Origin: Sphaerulina vaccinii
Lineage: Eukaryota > Ascomycota > Dothideomycetes > Mycosphaerellales > Mycosphaerellaceae
Assembly: GCA_022570795.1 (NCBI GenBank)
Contig: JAKUDP010000005.1
Span: forward strand, 744,001 to 808,000
Reading direction: 5' to 3'
DNA: 64,000 bases
Part shown: positions 1 to 9,579 of the stretch, piece after piece
How the letters are laid out: every line of letters starts with the position of its first letter
Position numbering within the stretch: the stretch's first letter is position 1
Made by a program: the position numbers and the translations under genes
Notes under the pieces: model-generated
Seen by the model: the letters and a program-made list of their open reading frames with translations, nothing else
The model's database searches: none
What the model was told of the DNA's origin: nothing

Positions 1-238
1 GGCGAAGTGGTTGGGAGTGACGAAGACGAATTTCGCGTTTACTGATCTTTATGATACTATAAGCGGAGAGTGAGTATCCCTTTCAGAAGTGAAATTGTGA
101 TCATGTGGCAATGCTGACTTTCATCCTTCTTTAAGTTACCCGGGGATCAACTTCATAGCGAGACCAGTTGTTGGTGGCATGTTCAGCTTCTTAGCTTTGA
201 ACAGTGCGCCGAGCAGTGGAGTTTACTTGCCTCAGTAG
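1..238 (+). CDS. Glutaminase GtaA-type protein, C-terminal end (partial)
   Basis: Only the 3' end is in the window. Two exons can be read, 2-69 and 136-238. The intron at 70-135 starts GTGAGT, has a GCTGAC branch point and ends in a pyrimidine-rich TTTAAG. The spliced frame contains the segments FTDLYDTISGDYPGINF and ARPVVGGMFSFLAL and stops at TAG 236-238. A 'TDLYDT...YPG...ARPVVGG' ending is what I know from the fungal glutaminase A family (DUF1793/DUF4965), secreted or cell-associated enzymes that hydrolyse glutamine to glutamate and ammonia. The catalytic part lies to the left of the window, so activity cannot be judged. It is convergent with the PITH gene, leaving about 240 bp for both 3' ends. 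Confidence 0.6.
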
Positions 239-479
239 GGATGAGTCGGATTGATCTCGGGCTTATACTGGGAGAGATTCAGCACATAGCCACATACGAC
301 TGTTGCAACTGCAGTTCTTCTTGTGACAACTTTTCATGGTGGTGACTCCGAATGCATATGCCCTCTTCGTAACCAGATTCAGCGCTTGAACCTGGTATAG
401 CTCAGCTTCCGATTATTGACATGTCCTGCCCACAACATACTCTCACTCTCATCTCTCCTCTCCCATTTCCAAGTCCGCT

Positions 480-1157
480 TCACATCCCCGGCCTGTTCAA
501 CCCTCCATCTCGTACCCCCTGCGCCAATTTATGATCACTCGGATTCGCAGCAGCTTCATACAAGAAGTTGATCGGCTCCCTATTCAGTTTCATCCACTCG
601 CCTTTGAATCCCAAATAGTCTATCCTCGTCACCTCTTCGTCTCCTCTCCCCCAGTTATCCTCGAAGAATAGATCCAGACATCTTACACTGTTGAACAGAG
701 CCCTTTTCACTGGAACTTCTTGCACGTCGTTTGACTGACTTAGCTCTAATGTCTGCGTTGGTTCGAGATCTGCTGCTGTGCTGAAATCTAACGTCGCTCC
801 TCCGTCTCGGTTCGCATACAATTTCAGTGTCATAGGCGCGGACTCCGAGGTTGAGGTTCGGATCAAGATGGAGTGTAGACGGATCTGTGCGGTGAAGGGT
901 ATGTGCATGAGGAGTTGTTCGTCTGTGTCGCTTTCTAGAGTTGGAGTAGAGTTGAGTCGTTCTGTCCAAGTCTTTTGGAGGACTGCAGCACCGGAGCGAG
1001 AGGTTGCTTCGTTGAGGGTCTGGACGGCGGAGAAGTCGATTTGGTTGTAGATGTGGTGTTGGAGAGCAGGCGTTATGTCGTCGGAGTGGTCGTGGACGTG
1101 CGCGCCTTCGCTGTGGTCGTGGCCGTGGCCTGAGTGTTCGTGATGGCAGTGAGACAT
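480..1157 (-). CDS. PITH domain protein (PITHD1-like) with His-rich N-terminus
   Basis: Single-exon gene of 225 aa starting at a true ATG (1157-1155). Residues ~2-27 are strongly histidine-rich (HCHHEHSGHGHDHSEG followed by HVHDH). The rest matches the PITH fold: an N-terminal DITPALQHHIYNQID segment, a central beta-rich part with IRLHSILIR and MTLKLYANR, and the late RIDYLGFKGEW motif that marks the family. PITH domains are found on thioredoxin-like proteins and on stand-alone proteins such as human PITHD1, which associates with the proteasome. The His-rich head is common in PITHD1 relatives and could bind metal; that is inference. Length agrees with stand-alone PITH proteins (~200-220 aa). 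No thioredoxin domain is present. Confidence 0.85.
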   Translation of the reverse strand: MSHCHHEHSGHGHDHSEGAHVHDHSDDITPALQHHIYNQIDFSAVQTLNEATSRSGAAVLQKTWTERLNSTPTLESDTDEQLLMHIPFTAQIRLHSILIRTSTSESAPMTLKLYANRDGGATLDFSTAADLEPTQTLELSQSNDVQEVPVKRALFNSVRCLDLFFEDNWGRGDEEVTRIDYLGFKGEWMKLNREPINFLYEAAANPSDHKLAQGVRDGGLNRPGM

Positions 1158-2422
1158 CGTGCGTGCGTGGTGAGGGAGAAGTGATTGATGAGGTTATGTT
1201 GTTGTGTATCAGGGAGCTTGAAAGAGAGAGCTACGCCATCAAGGTAAGGATACAGTAAACTTTCGGCGCCGATGACTTTTCAATATGTACATACACCCTC
1301 ACGAACATCTGCTGTATATGAGACACTCTTCTCCACATGCCAGTCTCAAGGGACCAAACATCATGATGAAAAGATTTCCTCAGGACGCACGGAGTTCCCT
1401 TCTGCTAAGGCTATCGAAACAGTGCTCTGACATATCTCATGCGATATTGCTCCAATCAGCTTTTCATTTCGGAGTGACGAGCCTATTATGCTGCTTTTTC
1501 ACAATCCTGATGACCTTCAACACATAACCGTTGGACCAAAGGGAGCAACTCATTCAATTGGTGGCTTCTGTGTGCTCGGTGTTTGCAAAAATTGATCTCT
1601 GATTCATCTGGCAAAAGCCAAGATGAATTCTCGGATGTTGTTGTATGAGAAAGAAAGAAAATCGATTGAAAGGCCAGAAGGACGCTCTTATATAGGCTGG
1701 GGTGTGACTCATGGGGAAGTGAGTTGACGCTGTACCAAAGCATCATTCCTCACTTGGTCATGCTGCAGCCTGAGGTGCTGAAGATGCCTCTTCTTCTCCA
1801 TATGCCAGTCTAGAGAGACCAAGACCAACATCATGATGAAAAAAGCTATCGCATCTCTTTGAATCACATGTGTCATCCTTAGTACAGAGAAGGGAGCCAT
1901 GCTGATCTTCTCTGTATGAATATAAGTTTGACCAGATGTCCACCGAAGTGAGACAGAGTTGTTGTTGTGTGTTAGTAGGAGGTGTAGTTTTGCCAAAAAT
2001 TCCGTACCGAAGACCAATACGAGCAGTCAGTTGATAGTTTTCAACTAGCAAAAACGCAATCTCGGACGAATCCTCACTGATGTGCGTAATGCCCGTGCAC
2101 TGGGATGTATGAGGAGAAAGGAAAGTAGAAGGAAAGAGAAGAAGAAGACTACTTATATATGTCGAGACGTGTTGTGAGTCATAGGATCGCGAGTCATGAG
2201 GGTGAAGTGAGTCGTGAAACTGAACCAAGCGATCGTGTCACTTAAGGTATGTGTCACTTCATGAAGACTGGTCGTTGGATAGAACGAAGTCGACGCTAGC
2301 GAATGCTCACCGGTGGCGTGCTGCAGCCTGCAGCCTGCTGGAGTTGGGTCTTGGTTTGAGTCACGTAGTGAATTCGTCCACAGAGTCGCTTCTTTGGTAA
2401 ATAAGTCCTGAGGCTGATCATC
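1158..2422. other. Intergenic spacer with no supported gene
   Basis: About 1.26 kb between the start of the PITH gene and the 3' end of SPC25. Open frames here are short, begin mostly at non-ATG codons and match no family. The stretch is largely made of two diverged copies of one unit (separate repeat entry). Each copy carries a CTTATATA box (~1687 and ~2152), which reads as TATATAAG on the minus strand, so promoter activity or remnants of a duplicated small gene are possible. Confidence 0.5.
1320..2345. repeat. Diverged tandem duplication (~465 bp unit)
   Basis: A series of short blocks occurs twice in the same order. CTTCTCCACATGCCAGTCT (~1329) corresponds to CTTCTCCATATGCCAGTCT (~1792), each followed by CAACATCATGATGAAAA or a close variant. 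GTTTGCAAAAATT (~1581) corresponds to GTTTTGCCAAAAATT (~1987). CTTATATA appears at ~1687 and ~2152, GACTCATGGGGAAGTGAGT at ~1708 and GAGTCATGAGGGTGAAGTG at ~2191, and TGCTGCAGCCTG at ~1762 and ~2319. Offsets are mostly 405-480 bp, growing to ~560 bp at the right end. The copies are too diverged to assign a mechanism. No terminal inverted repeats were seen. Confidence 0.5.
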
Positions 2423-3261
2423 TTACGCCCGCACAGCATCAACAGATAGCGTTCTCATCGCCTTCAAGAAAGGTCCCAACTCTTTCGTCTCGTTCAGTCG
2501 TTCCTGGGCCGCTTCAACATCATCTCTATCCAATCGTGGCCTCACACTCGTGATCTCATATTCTCTGCCACCTATCTGCAGCTCAAACCAACACTCGCGA
2601 TCCTCATCGCGGCGGTCCAGACGCAAAAACACAAACTTGAGACGATCGTCGACTCCAGTCCCTTCCATACGTAGACCAAGACAAGTTTCCCAGAATCGCA
2701 ATTCGGGTACATTATGCCGCGCCTGCGCATCTAAAGATCTCTGATGCGCCGCCTGCACTTCTTTCTTCTGTCGTATAGTGGCTTGTACAGAAGCAATATC
2801 AGCTTTAAGTTGGTCGCGTCGGGCCGTATGTTCTTCTCTTTCAGCTGTAAGTGAGCGGATCGCCTCATGCATCTCTTCTGTTTCTTGCGCTTCTTTGGCT
2901 AGAATATGCGCATGGCTGGAAGATTGCGATTCGAGTTGAGAGATTTTCTGTTGTCGTTGGCGCTGCTTTTCTGTACACGAGTCAATACCAGGTGGTTAGC
3001 TAGAGTATGGACAGTCTTACCCTCCAGATCTGCTACATTCATGCGAAAGGCATTCTTCTCCTCCAAGACTTTCTTCCTTCCTCGCTCGATGAATTCGTCA
3101 AAGCGCTGGGTGAACTGTGCCATGCGCTGTCGCAGCTCGTCGAACTTGAAGTCGATTGTGGGAAGCTGGTCTGCCATTGATGGCGCACTCGCGTCGTAGT
3201 CCTGCTGTCGGCCGGAGAGCGACGAGCTGAATCTGCTCGGAGTCATCGTGATGGCTGACAT
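2423..3261 (-). CDS. SPC25: Kinetochore protein Spc25 (Ndc80 complex)
   Basis: Exons 3261-3021 and 2970-2423 with a 50-nt intron (donor GTAAGA, acceptor TACAG); 262 aa. The first third carries MTPSRFSSS and FDELRQRMAQFTQRFDEFIE. The middle is coiled coil rich in E, K, Q and A, and continues unbroken across the splice. The C-terminal part has the RWD-like globular domain with FWETCLGLRMEG, RLKFVFLRLDRRD and WFELQIGGREYEI, the pattern I know for Spc25. Spc25 pairs with Spc24 and anchors the Ndc80 complex to the inner kinetochore. An ATG at 3384 in the same frame would add 41 aa unlike the family; I prefer 3261. The gene is divergent from RRN6, with about 320 bp between the starts. Confidence 0.82.
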
Positions 3262-3584
3262 GTTTCTGTTATGCAGAGAGATATGCTCTTCGACGTTCGC
3301 GCTGCCTGTTGCTGTGTGTAGGGATGTGAGAAGGTCAATGTCGAAGCTCGAGCGCGTCGCAAAAGTGAAAGTAAACAATGACAACCGGGAACATCCGTGC
3401 GCTAAAATTCTCCACGTGCTTCGATCAACTCTTTGCAGATGACTTCTTCTTCACCAAATTATCAAGAACAAAACTCAAAGTCGCTGCCACTGCGTCTGGT
3501 CAGAAAGTTGGAAGATAGCACTGGAATCTACTATGCTTGGACTCGCGCTGAACACTTGGACTCGAAAACTTCCCGCCGAGCCGG
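3262..3584. promoter_or_regulatory. Shared spacer between divergent SPC25 and RRN6
   Basis: A spacer of about 320 bp separates the two divergent start codons and must hold both promoters. I found no clear TATA box or named operator. The spacer includes the in-frame ATG at 3384 that could extend Spc25. Confidence 0.4.
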
Positions 3585-6455
3585 ATGGCTGAAAGAGCCT
3601 GGCGCACCCTGCCGTATGGTCACTTCGGTTGTGCAGGATACAATCTAGATGATCAAGAATGGTGGTTCCAGCGTTCGTTGACAGCGAATCTATCGATTTA
3701 TCCTCTTGGAAGTCCTAAAGAAGTCTATAAACCCGACTTACAAACACCACCCCATCCTGAGAATCCTCGCAAAGAGCCTCGAGGAAACCGTCATCGGCGA
3801 CAAATCAAAGATCTCGTATCACGGATACCCGAATTCCAACCTGCTGCAGCGCTGCTACCAGATCTACTGCGAGTATCCGAAGCTGCGCAGACTGCGATCG
3901 CGAGCCATGACGCGACTCAAGGACGACTGATCACGGCTACCAATATCCGCTCTGAAGTGCAGCATCACGCAGTCCGAATCGCTGCGCTGCCTGTTGGCGA
4001 TAGTCGATCTGTTTTGCGTTTGATCCAGGTCCAGAAGCAGCGAAGAGGATGGGCCGACACGAGGAAGCGCTGGGTCAACGTGCCCACACTCTTTGGCGAG
4101 GAGGTCGTGTGTGCAAGTCTTGACGGGCCCATCCAACAGGTCTCGTTCGCAGAGCCTGTAGATCGTGGTGAACCGTTGCTCGGCGTTCGTCTTCTCACGA
4201 AGACCATGATCTTCCGTCCAAAGCATGGCGTGACTCAGGACAATATTGAGGCAGCGTCTAGCATTCAGCCAAACCTGCTGTACACTGTTGATATTGCGGC
4301 TACTGGAAATGTTCCGCATTCGGACGTCGCATTCAACCCCTGGTTCTCTCAGCAAGTCGGTATCATTGATCAAGCTGGGTCTTGGACTGTCATGGAGTTT
4401 CAATCTCGAAACCTTCTCCAAATTGCACGATCATGGAATGGCAGTGTGAAGAGCACCGCACCTAGTGATGGCTGGGCACGAATCGCTTGGATCTCCAACC
4501 TTGACACGATTGTAGTCTGCACTCGACAGTCATTAGTCTTGTTCCAGATATCTGGACAGAAAGCTATACGCTTGCATACTATCACGCCTGAGATCACATA
4601 CGGCGCGGAATGGATATGGATCTTGGACTTGGCAGTCCTTCCTGGATATACCGATCACTGCGTACTCTTGACTTCGACTCAACTACTCCTGTACCAGGTT
4701 TCCTGTATGAAAGTGGGTCAGATCAAAGTGCATACGAAGTGCACGCTTGAACACTTCAGGAACCCAGAGGATACCAGTCTACGGATGTCTATGTGGTCAG
4801 TACAGGAAGTCGTATTCGTGCTCCTTTACACATCAAGAGGCTCCGTAAATACCGTGTATCGCTTCAGCTTTCACAACGAAACCCAACTTCAAGTACATGA
4901 GCCTTTTGAGATGCCATCATTCCACAAGGACAAGTCAACTCACATCAGGGACATTTCAATCGTCTCATCAGCACTCACGATCGACAACAGGGCTCTCGAC
5001 AACAGGGCTCGCTCTGTAGACCCGCATCAATACATCGTTGCAACAGTGATGTTCTCAGACGGTTCTGTGATCGAGCAGCTGATGTGCTGTTCAGATGGAG
5101 GTAAACAAGCACAGGCTTCTGCTCCGTCATGGGAGGTCAAACTGAGCGCGACTGCCACTAAATCGGAGCACTCTGGATTTATCGATGATACAGACATCAA
5201 GGACGGCGTTGCTCGCAGACTGCCACCTTCTCGTCGCGCTCGCTTGCCTGCACCGAGACGAATGCCAGAGGAACGGGCTATTGAGCTAGACCGAGTCGCA
5301 AGAAAGATATCTGCACTTCTACCCGGCGCTCAGTCCTTCGAGCATGCTCTGGAAGGAGTCAAGTCTGCATTCGATGCGGAAGAGAACATTATCGTGCCGT
5401 TGCGTACGTTGGACAGCCTGATACCAGATGGGCTTGATAGTGCGAATATCGAAGACCTGGCCGCAACTCTCAATGGACTTTCTGAAATGCTATCACGTCC
5501 TGGCGAATCTCTAGAACGGCAAGCCGAAGCGTCGGGCGACTCGCGCAAGCTTCAAGTCGTGAACGTTGCTACGCCTCCAGTGCTACAAGTCGAAGCGGGA
5601 TTCCACGATAGATCGCTCACATCTATCTACAACACGATCGTTGCAGGCTGGCTCGGGCCACTATCAGACGAAATATCGGGTCGTGTCAGGCTTGCAAAGG
5701 TTGCACTGGCACGGCAGATTGCGACAGACCTGGCTTTGGCGAGCCGCATCGTGCGCATCGAGGACAGTGAGCCACCCGCAGAAGGACCGGCGAACAGCTC
5801 AGACATACGATCGACTTGGGACTTGCCTGTCAGACCATCGGTATATGGCGAGCCTGAGTCCTCCTCAAGTGCCTTCCGAACTTCACAATACTCGGCTCTG
5901 CCTACCCCATCGCCAACCGCTACTCCATCTATCGCCACAATGTCCACTGGCCTATCAACCTTCGCGGCGCCGGAAATCTACCGCCTTAGCAAATACGTCC
6001 CTATCACCAAACCTTCACCACTAGTCCTTGCACGACCCATGCGAAAAGTTCTATCGCACTGGATCGAAGGAGAATCACCAGAAGACTACGACTGGAAAAC
6101 AGCTTACAAGGATCTCCAACGCGAAGAAGAAAATGAAGAAGATGAAGATATGACCGAGAAGGAACGTAAACGTCTTCATCGACAGGCCGAAAGACATATG
6201 AAACGGCAGAGGAGAGAAGCTGAGGCTAGCCAGGCACAGCAGATGGCAAGTAGTCAGGCGCCAGAGATCATGGCTGCTAGTCAACCGAATCTCTATGCAA
6301 GTCGACCTGGTCAGGTCACACATGAGAGCCAGCCTGCTGCTCCTGCCAGCAGTCAGCCTTCGATACCGCGGGCTGCTGCTGCTAGTCAGGTCGTGCCAGG
6401 GCGGTTTGGAGGACGAGGAGCGCCAGCAAAGAAGAAACGGAAGTCTGGGTTTTGA
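3585..6455 (+). CDS. RRN6: RNA polymerase I initiation factor, RRN6-like
   Basis: One uninterrupted 956-aa frame from a true ATG. The N-terminus reads RTLPYGHFGCAGYN, the usual start of fungal RRN6-type proteins. The middle part looks like a beta-propeller. The C-terminus has an acidic-basic coiled stretch (EENEEDEDMTEKERKRLHR), then a run of SQ-containing repeats (SSQAPE, ASQPN, SSQPS, ASQVV), and ends in GRFGGRGAPAKKKRKSGF, a basic tail I know from this family. RRN6 is part of the core factor that recruits Pol I to the rDNA promoter. A direct repeat CTCGACAACAGGG occurs twice near 4990. Length fits filamentous fungal homologues. The family call rests on the N- and C-terminal signatures. Confidence 0.75.
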   Translation: MAERAWRTLPYGHFGCAGYNLDDQEWWFQRSLTANLSIYPLGSPKEVYKPDLQTPPHPENPRKEPRGNRHRRQIKDLVSRIPEFQPAAALLPDLLRVSEAAQTAIASHDATQGRLITATNIRSEVQHHAVRIAALPVGDSRSVLRLIQVQKQRRGWADTRKRWVNVPTLFGEEVVCASLDGPIQQVSFAEPVDRGEPLLGVRLLTKTMIFRPKHGVTQDNIEAASSIQPNLLYTVDIAATGNVPHSDVAFNPWFSQQVGIIDQAGSWTVMEFQSRNLLQIARSWNGSVKSTAPSDGWARIAWISNLDTIVVCTRQSLVLFQISGQKAIRLHTITPEITYGAEWIWILDLAVLPGYTDHCVLLTSTQLLLYQVSCMKVGQIKVHTKCTLEHFRNPEDTSLRMSMWSVQEVVFVLLYTSRGSVNTVYRFSFHNETQLQVHEPFEMPSFHKDKSTHIRDISIVSSALTIDNRALDNRARSVDPHQYIVATVMFSDGSVIEQLMCCSDGGKQAQASAPSWEVKLSATATKSEHSGFIDDTDIKDGVARRLPPSRRARLPAPRRMPEERAIELDRVARKISALLPGAQSFEHALEGVKSAFDAEENIIVPLRTLDSLIPDGLDSANIEDLAATLNGLSEMLSRPGESLERQAEASGDSRKLQVVNVATPPVLQVEAGFHDRSLTSIYNTIVAGWLGPLSDEISGRVRLAKVALARQIATDLALASRIVRIEDSEPPAEGPANSSDIRSTWDLPVRPSVYGEPESSSSAFRTSQYSALPTPSPTATPSIATMSTGLSTFAAPEIYRLSKYVPITKPSPLVLARPMRKVLSHWIEGESPEDYDWKTAYKDLQREEENEEDEDMTEKERKRLHRQAERHMKRQRREAEASQAQQMASSQAPEIMAASQPNLYASRPGQVTHESQPAAPASSQPSIPRAAAASQVVPGRFGGRGAPAKKKRKSGF

Positions 6456-6720
6456 GCTGCTTCGTCATATCGTGTTCCGAAGCATGACGCACGTGTCTGG
6501 TTGCAGCATATGCAAGATCTGGGGAAAGCTAGTCTGGCGCCCTCGATTGTCGATCTGCCTAGGCATTTCTATGTGTGGAGAAGTGTTGACGACATGATTA
6601 CAGAGTGATAGTGGGTTATTGTTTACAGCAGACCTACTGGCATTGGTGTCTCTTCTGCAGGACCAAACTTTGTATGCCAGAACTTCTATCCTAACATACC
6701 AAATCATAAACCTCTTAAAT

Positions 6721-7280
6721 ATGCCTGCAGTAAGTTGGTCTGCACTTCAGTCGATACTCTAGATACAGCTAACATGAGAACTTGTAGGAAAAGACTCTCA
6801 AAGACCTTGCGAAGGAGAACCCAACACAGATTGGTGATCCAGTATCTCTGAAAGCCGAAACATCCAATACTGTACATACTTGACTCCCAGCCCAGCCTCC
6901 AACAACCACAATCTCACACAACAATTGAATAGGAACCCACCGACCAAGACCGCGGCGCAAAAGGCACATCCAAATCAAACAACCACAACTCCGCCCCTTC
7001 GCCCACAGAAGGCGATCTTGATGGCAGCGACAACTCTTTGAAGAACCAAGACCTTGGTGGTACAGGAGGCAAGAAGCTCCCATACAATATTTCATCAGCA
7101 CCTGCGCCTACAGAAGGCGACTTGGACAAGCAAGAGAGCAATGGAAAGAAGTCGTTGAAGGATCTTGCGAAGGAGAACCCGACGCAGATTGGCGATCCGG
7201 TGAGCTTGAAGGCTGAGACGAGCAATACTGAGCCTACGGATCAGGACCGGCCAGTGAAGCAGGGGAAGAGCAAGTTATAG
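6721..7280 (+). CDS. Small hydrophilic protein with an internal duplication
   Basis: Three exons, 6721-6729, 6788-6871 and 6933-7280, give 146 aa. Exon 1 codes only for MPA; the introns begin GTAAGT and GTACAT. A unit starting at residue ~5 (KTLKDLAKENPTQIGDPVSL, then KAETSNTEPTDQDR) recurs almost unchanged near the C-terminus (KSLKDLAKENPTQIGDPVSL, then KAETSNTEPTDQDR). A second, shorter pair, APSPTEGDLD and APAPTEGDLD, lies between them. In the first copy an intron falls exactly between SNT and EPT; the second copy has none. No transmembrane segment, signal peptide or known catalytic motif is visible. I cannot assign a function; similar short ENPTQIGDPVS proteins occur in other ascomycetes as conserved hypotheticals. 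Confidence 0.75.
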
Positions 7281-7478
7281 ATTCAGATTCACTGTAGTGT
7301 TGAGGTGGAGCAGGGAATGGTGAGTGAGTGAGTGAATGCAAGGCAGGTGGTGTCGCGAAGCTCACATCACTTCACTCGGTGCACGCACGTATCTATTTAT
7401 CTTACGACCTTGATCTTTCTCTCTTACTTACTCACTCCCTTCAAACAACACAATCACCAACTCAGCATCTCGATCAAC

Positions 7479-8433
7479 ATGTTCGCATCCCACTACCTCA
7501 CTCCGCCCAGCTCGAGCCGCAAGCTACGCAACGCCGACAAAGGCATCTTCTCCGGCGGACACAAGAAGATCGGAGGTTTCTACGAAGATCGATATGGCAA
7601 GATCAATTCTGAAGAAGAATATGAAGGTCCTGCTGAGAAGTGCGAGTCGGAGACCTCAAGTGACGAGGGAGAAGTGAAGTCGCCGACGTTGCAGAAGAGT
7701 AAGAAGACATCAGTTCTTGAAGGTGAGTTTGAGCAGCAAGAGTGTCAATAGATGTGAACATGCTGACATATGCCGGATAGTGAGCAGCGAAAGTGACAGC
7801 GAGGAAGAACAGCAAGACCCCAAGGACAGCGACGAAGAGCGCGAAGCCCGCCTCTTCAAGATAGCTCCGAAGCTCAACTCGAAGAGTTCTATTCCTCACG
7901 CTGAGGTCAAGAAATTGAAAGTCAAGAAGCCGTATGGTCTCTTCAGCAGAGCATACACTATCGAAGAAGTTGACTCGAACGTTGCGGATCCTTCTGGGGA
8001 GAATGATGGAGACGATGAAGATGAGGACGACGAACCGAACTCACTCGTTCGCTACAATTCCCGTCGTCGCTCCACCGACAGCAACCACGCCACCAGTCTT
8101 GCAGACAGCCTTCAGCGCAAGGCTACCATCACTTCCGAGAACAATCCAAGAAGCCTTGTTCAACGCCCAGCTCACCGCATCCCGATCAAGCAGCAGCTCG
8201 AAGAGCGTCTTGCAGAGAAGAAGAAGGCTGGAAAGGACCATAGACGCATGCTGAAGGAGAAGCTGAAGAAGCAGCAGCTTCCCTCACGACCACGTGTCCC
8301 AACTGCAGTGGTCGTGATCGACAACGGCAAGGTCGATTTCTCTGAGTACAAGCGTTTTGGAACGCCAATTGATCTTACGAAGAGTGACAGTGAGGGTGAG
8401 ATCGATATCTCGGAGTATCAGCGCTATGAGTAG
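7479..8433 (+). CDS. Hypothetical acidic/basic nuclear-type protein
   Basis: Exons 7479-7722 and 7781-8433, intron GTGAGT...GGATAG, give 298 aa. The start is a true ATG at 7479; the same frame is open further upstream, but MFASHYLTPPSSSRKLRN is preferred because it directly follows a CT/CA-rich leader. The N-terminal part has GIFSGGHKKIGGFYEDRYGK. An acidic serine-rich stretch (SSESDSEEEQQDPKDSDEE) and a second acidic run (DGDDEDEDDE) follow. Next comes a lysine-rich helix (EERLAEKKKAGKDHRRMLK). The end has two similar motifs, DFSEYKRFG and DISEYQRYE. The charge pattern suggests a nuclear or chromatin-associated protein, but no domain is recognised. Confidence 0.65.
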
Positions 8434-9579
8434 TGCGGTACAGGCATAGATCCACGTCACTTCTGATTTGCGAACTTGGGTGTATTGGATATCAGATGGC
8501 TTTGGAGAAAGTTAGAGATTGGAGAGAACTATCACATATCAGCCAAATCAATGATATGTATACATGAGACATTTCGTCTTGTGTTCAGTCGCCTCTGGGC
8601 TCCGCAGAATATGGCGACATGTCAGTACTGACATCAGCTCCGAGATCATAGATCCTCCAAAGTTGACATCTCTGGACCTGTTCTCCGTGTGTTTGATCGA
8701 TTATCTTGCCAACAGCATGCATGATACCTAGCTCTCGGCCCAAGACTGGAAGGCTGGCAGCTCGAGCTGTGCTGTGCCGTGTTGAGAGATGGACGCGTGT
8801 CAGAGTGCTTGAGGTAGCTTTGCGCAGGCTTGGTATATTGCTGCCGGTGGAGGAGCCAACAGTAGTGGCGAAGCTGATCATTGAAGGAATTTTGGGGTAT
8901 CTCAGCTGCGACGCAAATGCAAAGTAGCCTGGTTGTACGACATGAGGCACAGCCTGAACTACTGCAGTGGAGCGCAATGTTCAGCAGAGCAAGGATGTTT
9001 CGACCACCCTTGCAGTCGATGACAACGTGCTGCATGTGAGTGGTGCTAGCAGGAGCGGCCCGAAGAGCTTGATATGCAGCTTGACAACGGTATGGACTTC
9101 TCTCTCGACGTTCAACAACGAGAAGACACTGCGACAGAACACTCGAACGGCATGTCAAGAGGTGCCGCACGTCGTGTAACTGTGGATCAGGTACGAGAGA
9201 TGAAGGTTCAACCAGCCACCGTTCGACCAGCGAAGCACAAACAACTCTGCGGCTGTCGAAAGCCAATCTCTACAGCCAAGTCTCTAGTCTTCCTTGGCTA
9301 CATGTTGTCCGCCAGGTTCTTGCTGTTGTCAGCCACTCGTTGGCGATCGTTGGCGAGGCAAGTGCGAACATTCACTCTGACTCCTTCTCACTTTCCTTCT
9401 CTGGTTGCTCTCCTACCTTCTCACCGACCACAACGACCCTCGCTCTCTTCATACCATACACCTCGAGTACACATACCCTCACGACAGCCTTTCGCGCCTA
9501 TCCCTGTTCGCCACGCTCACCACGCGTTAGAGTATAAAGTAATATTGCTATTGCCTTTGCGCAACCACAGCAAGCAAGC
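8434..9579. other. Intergenic region without a supported gene
   Basis: About 1.15 kb between the hypothetical protein and the PhoD-like gene. The longest minus-strand frame (8646-9266) starts at TTG, is rich in Arg, Ser and Cys in the way non-coding frames are, and matches nothing. The last ~200 bp before 9580 are pyrimidine-rich (CTTTCCTTCTCTGG, CACCCTCAC-like), typical of fungal promoters and 5' leaders. Confidence 0.5.

Noticed and set aside
8646..9266. 206-codon minus-strand frame
   Set aside because: It starts at TTG, is rich in Ser, Arg and Cys without blocks of hydrophobic or charged pattern, and overlaps other open frames. No family match.
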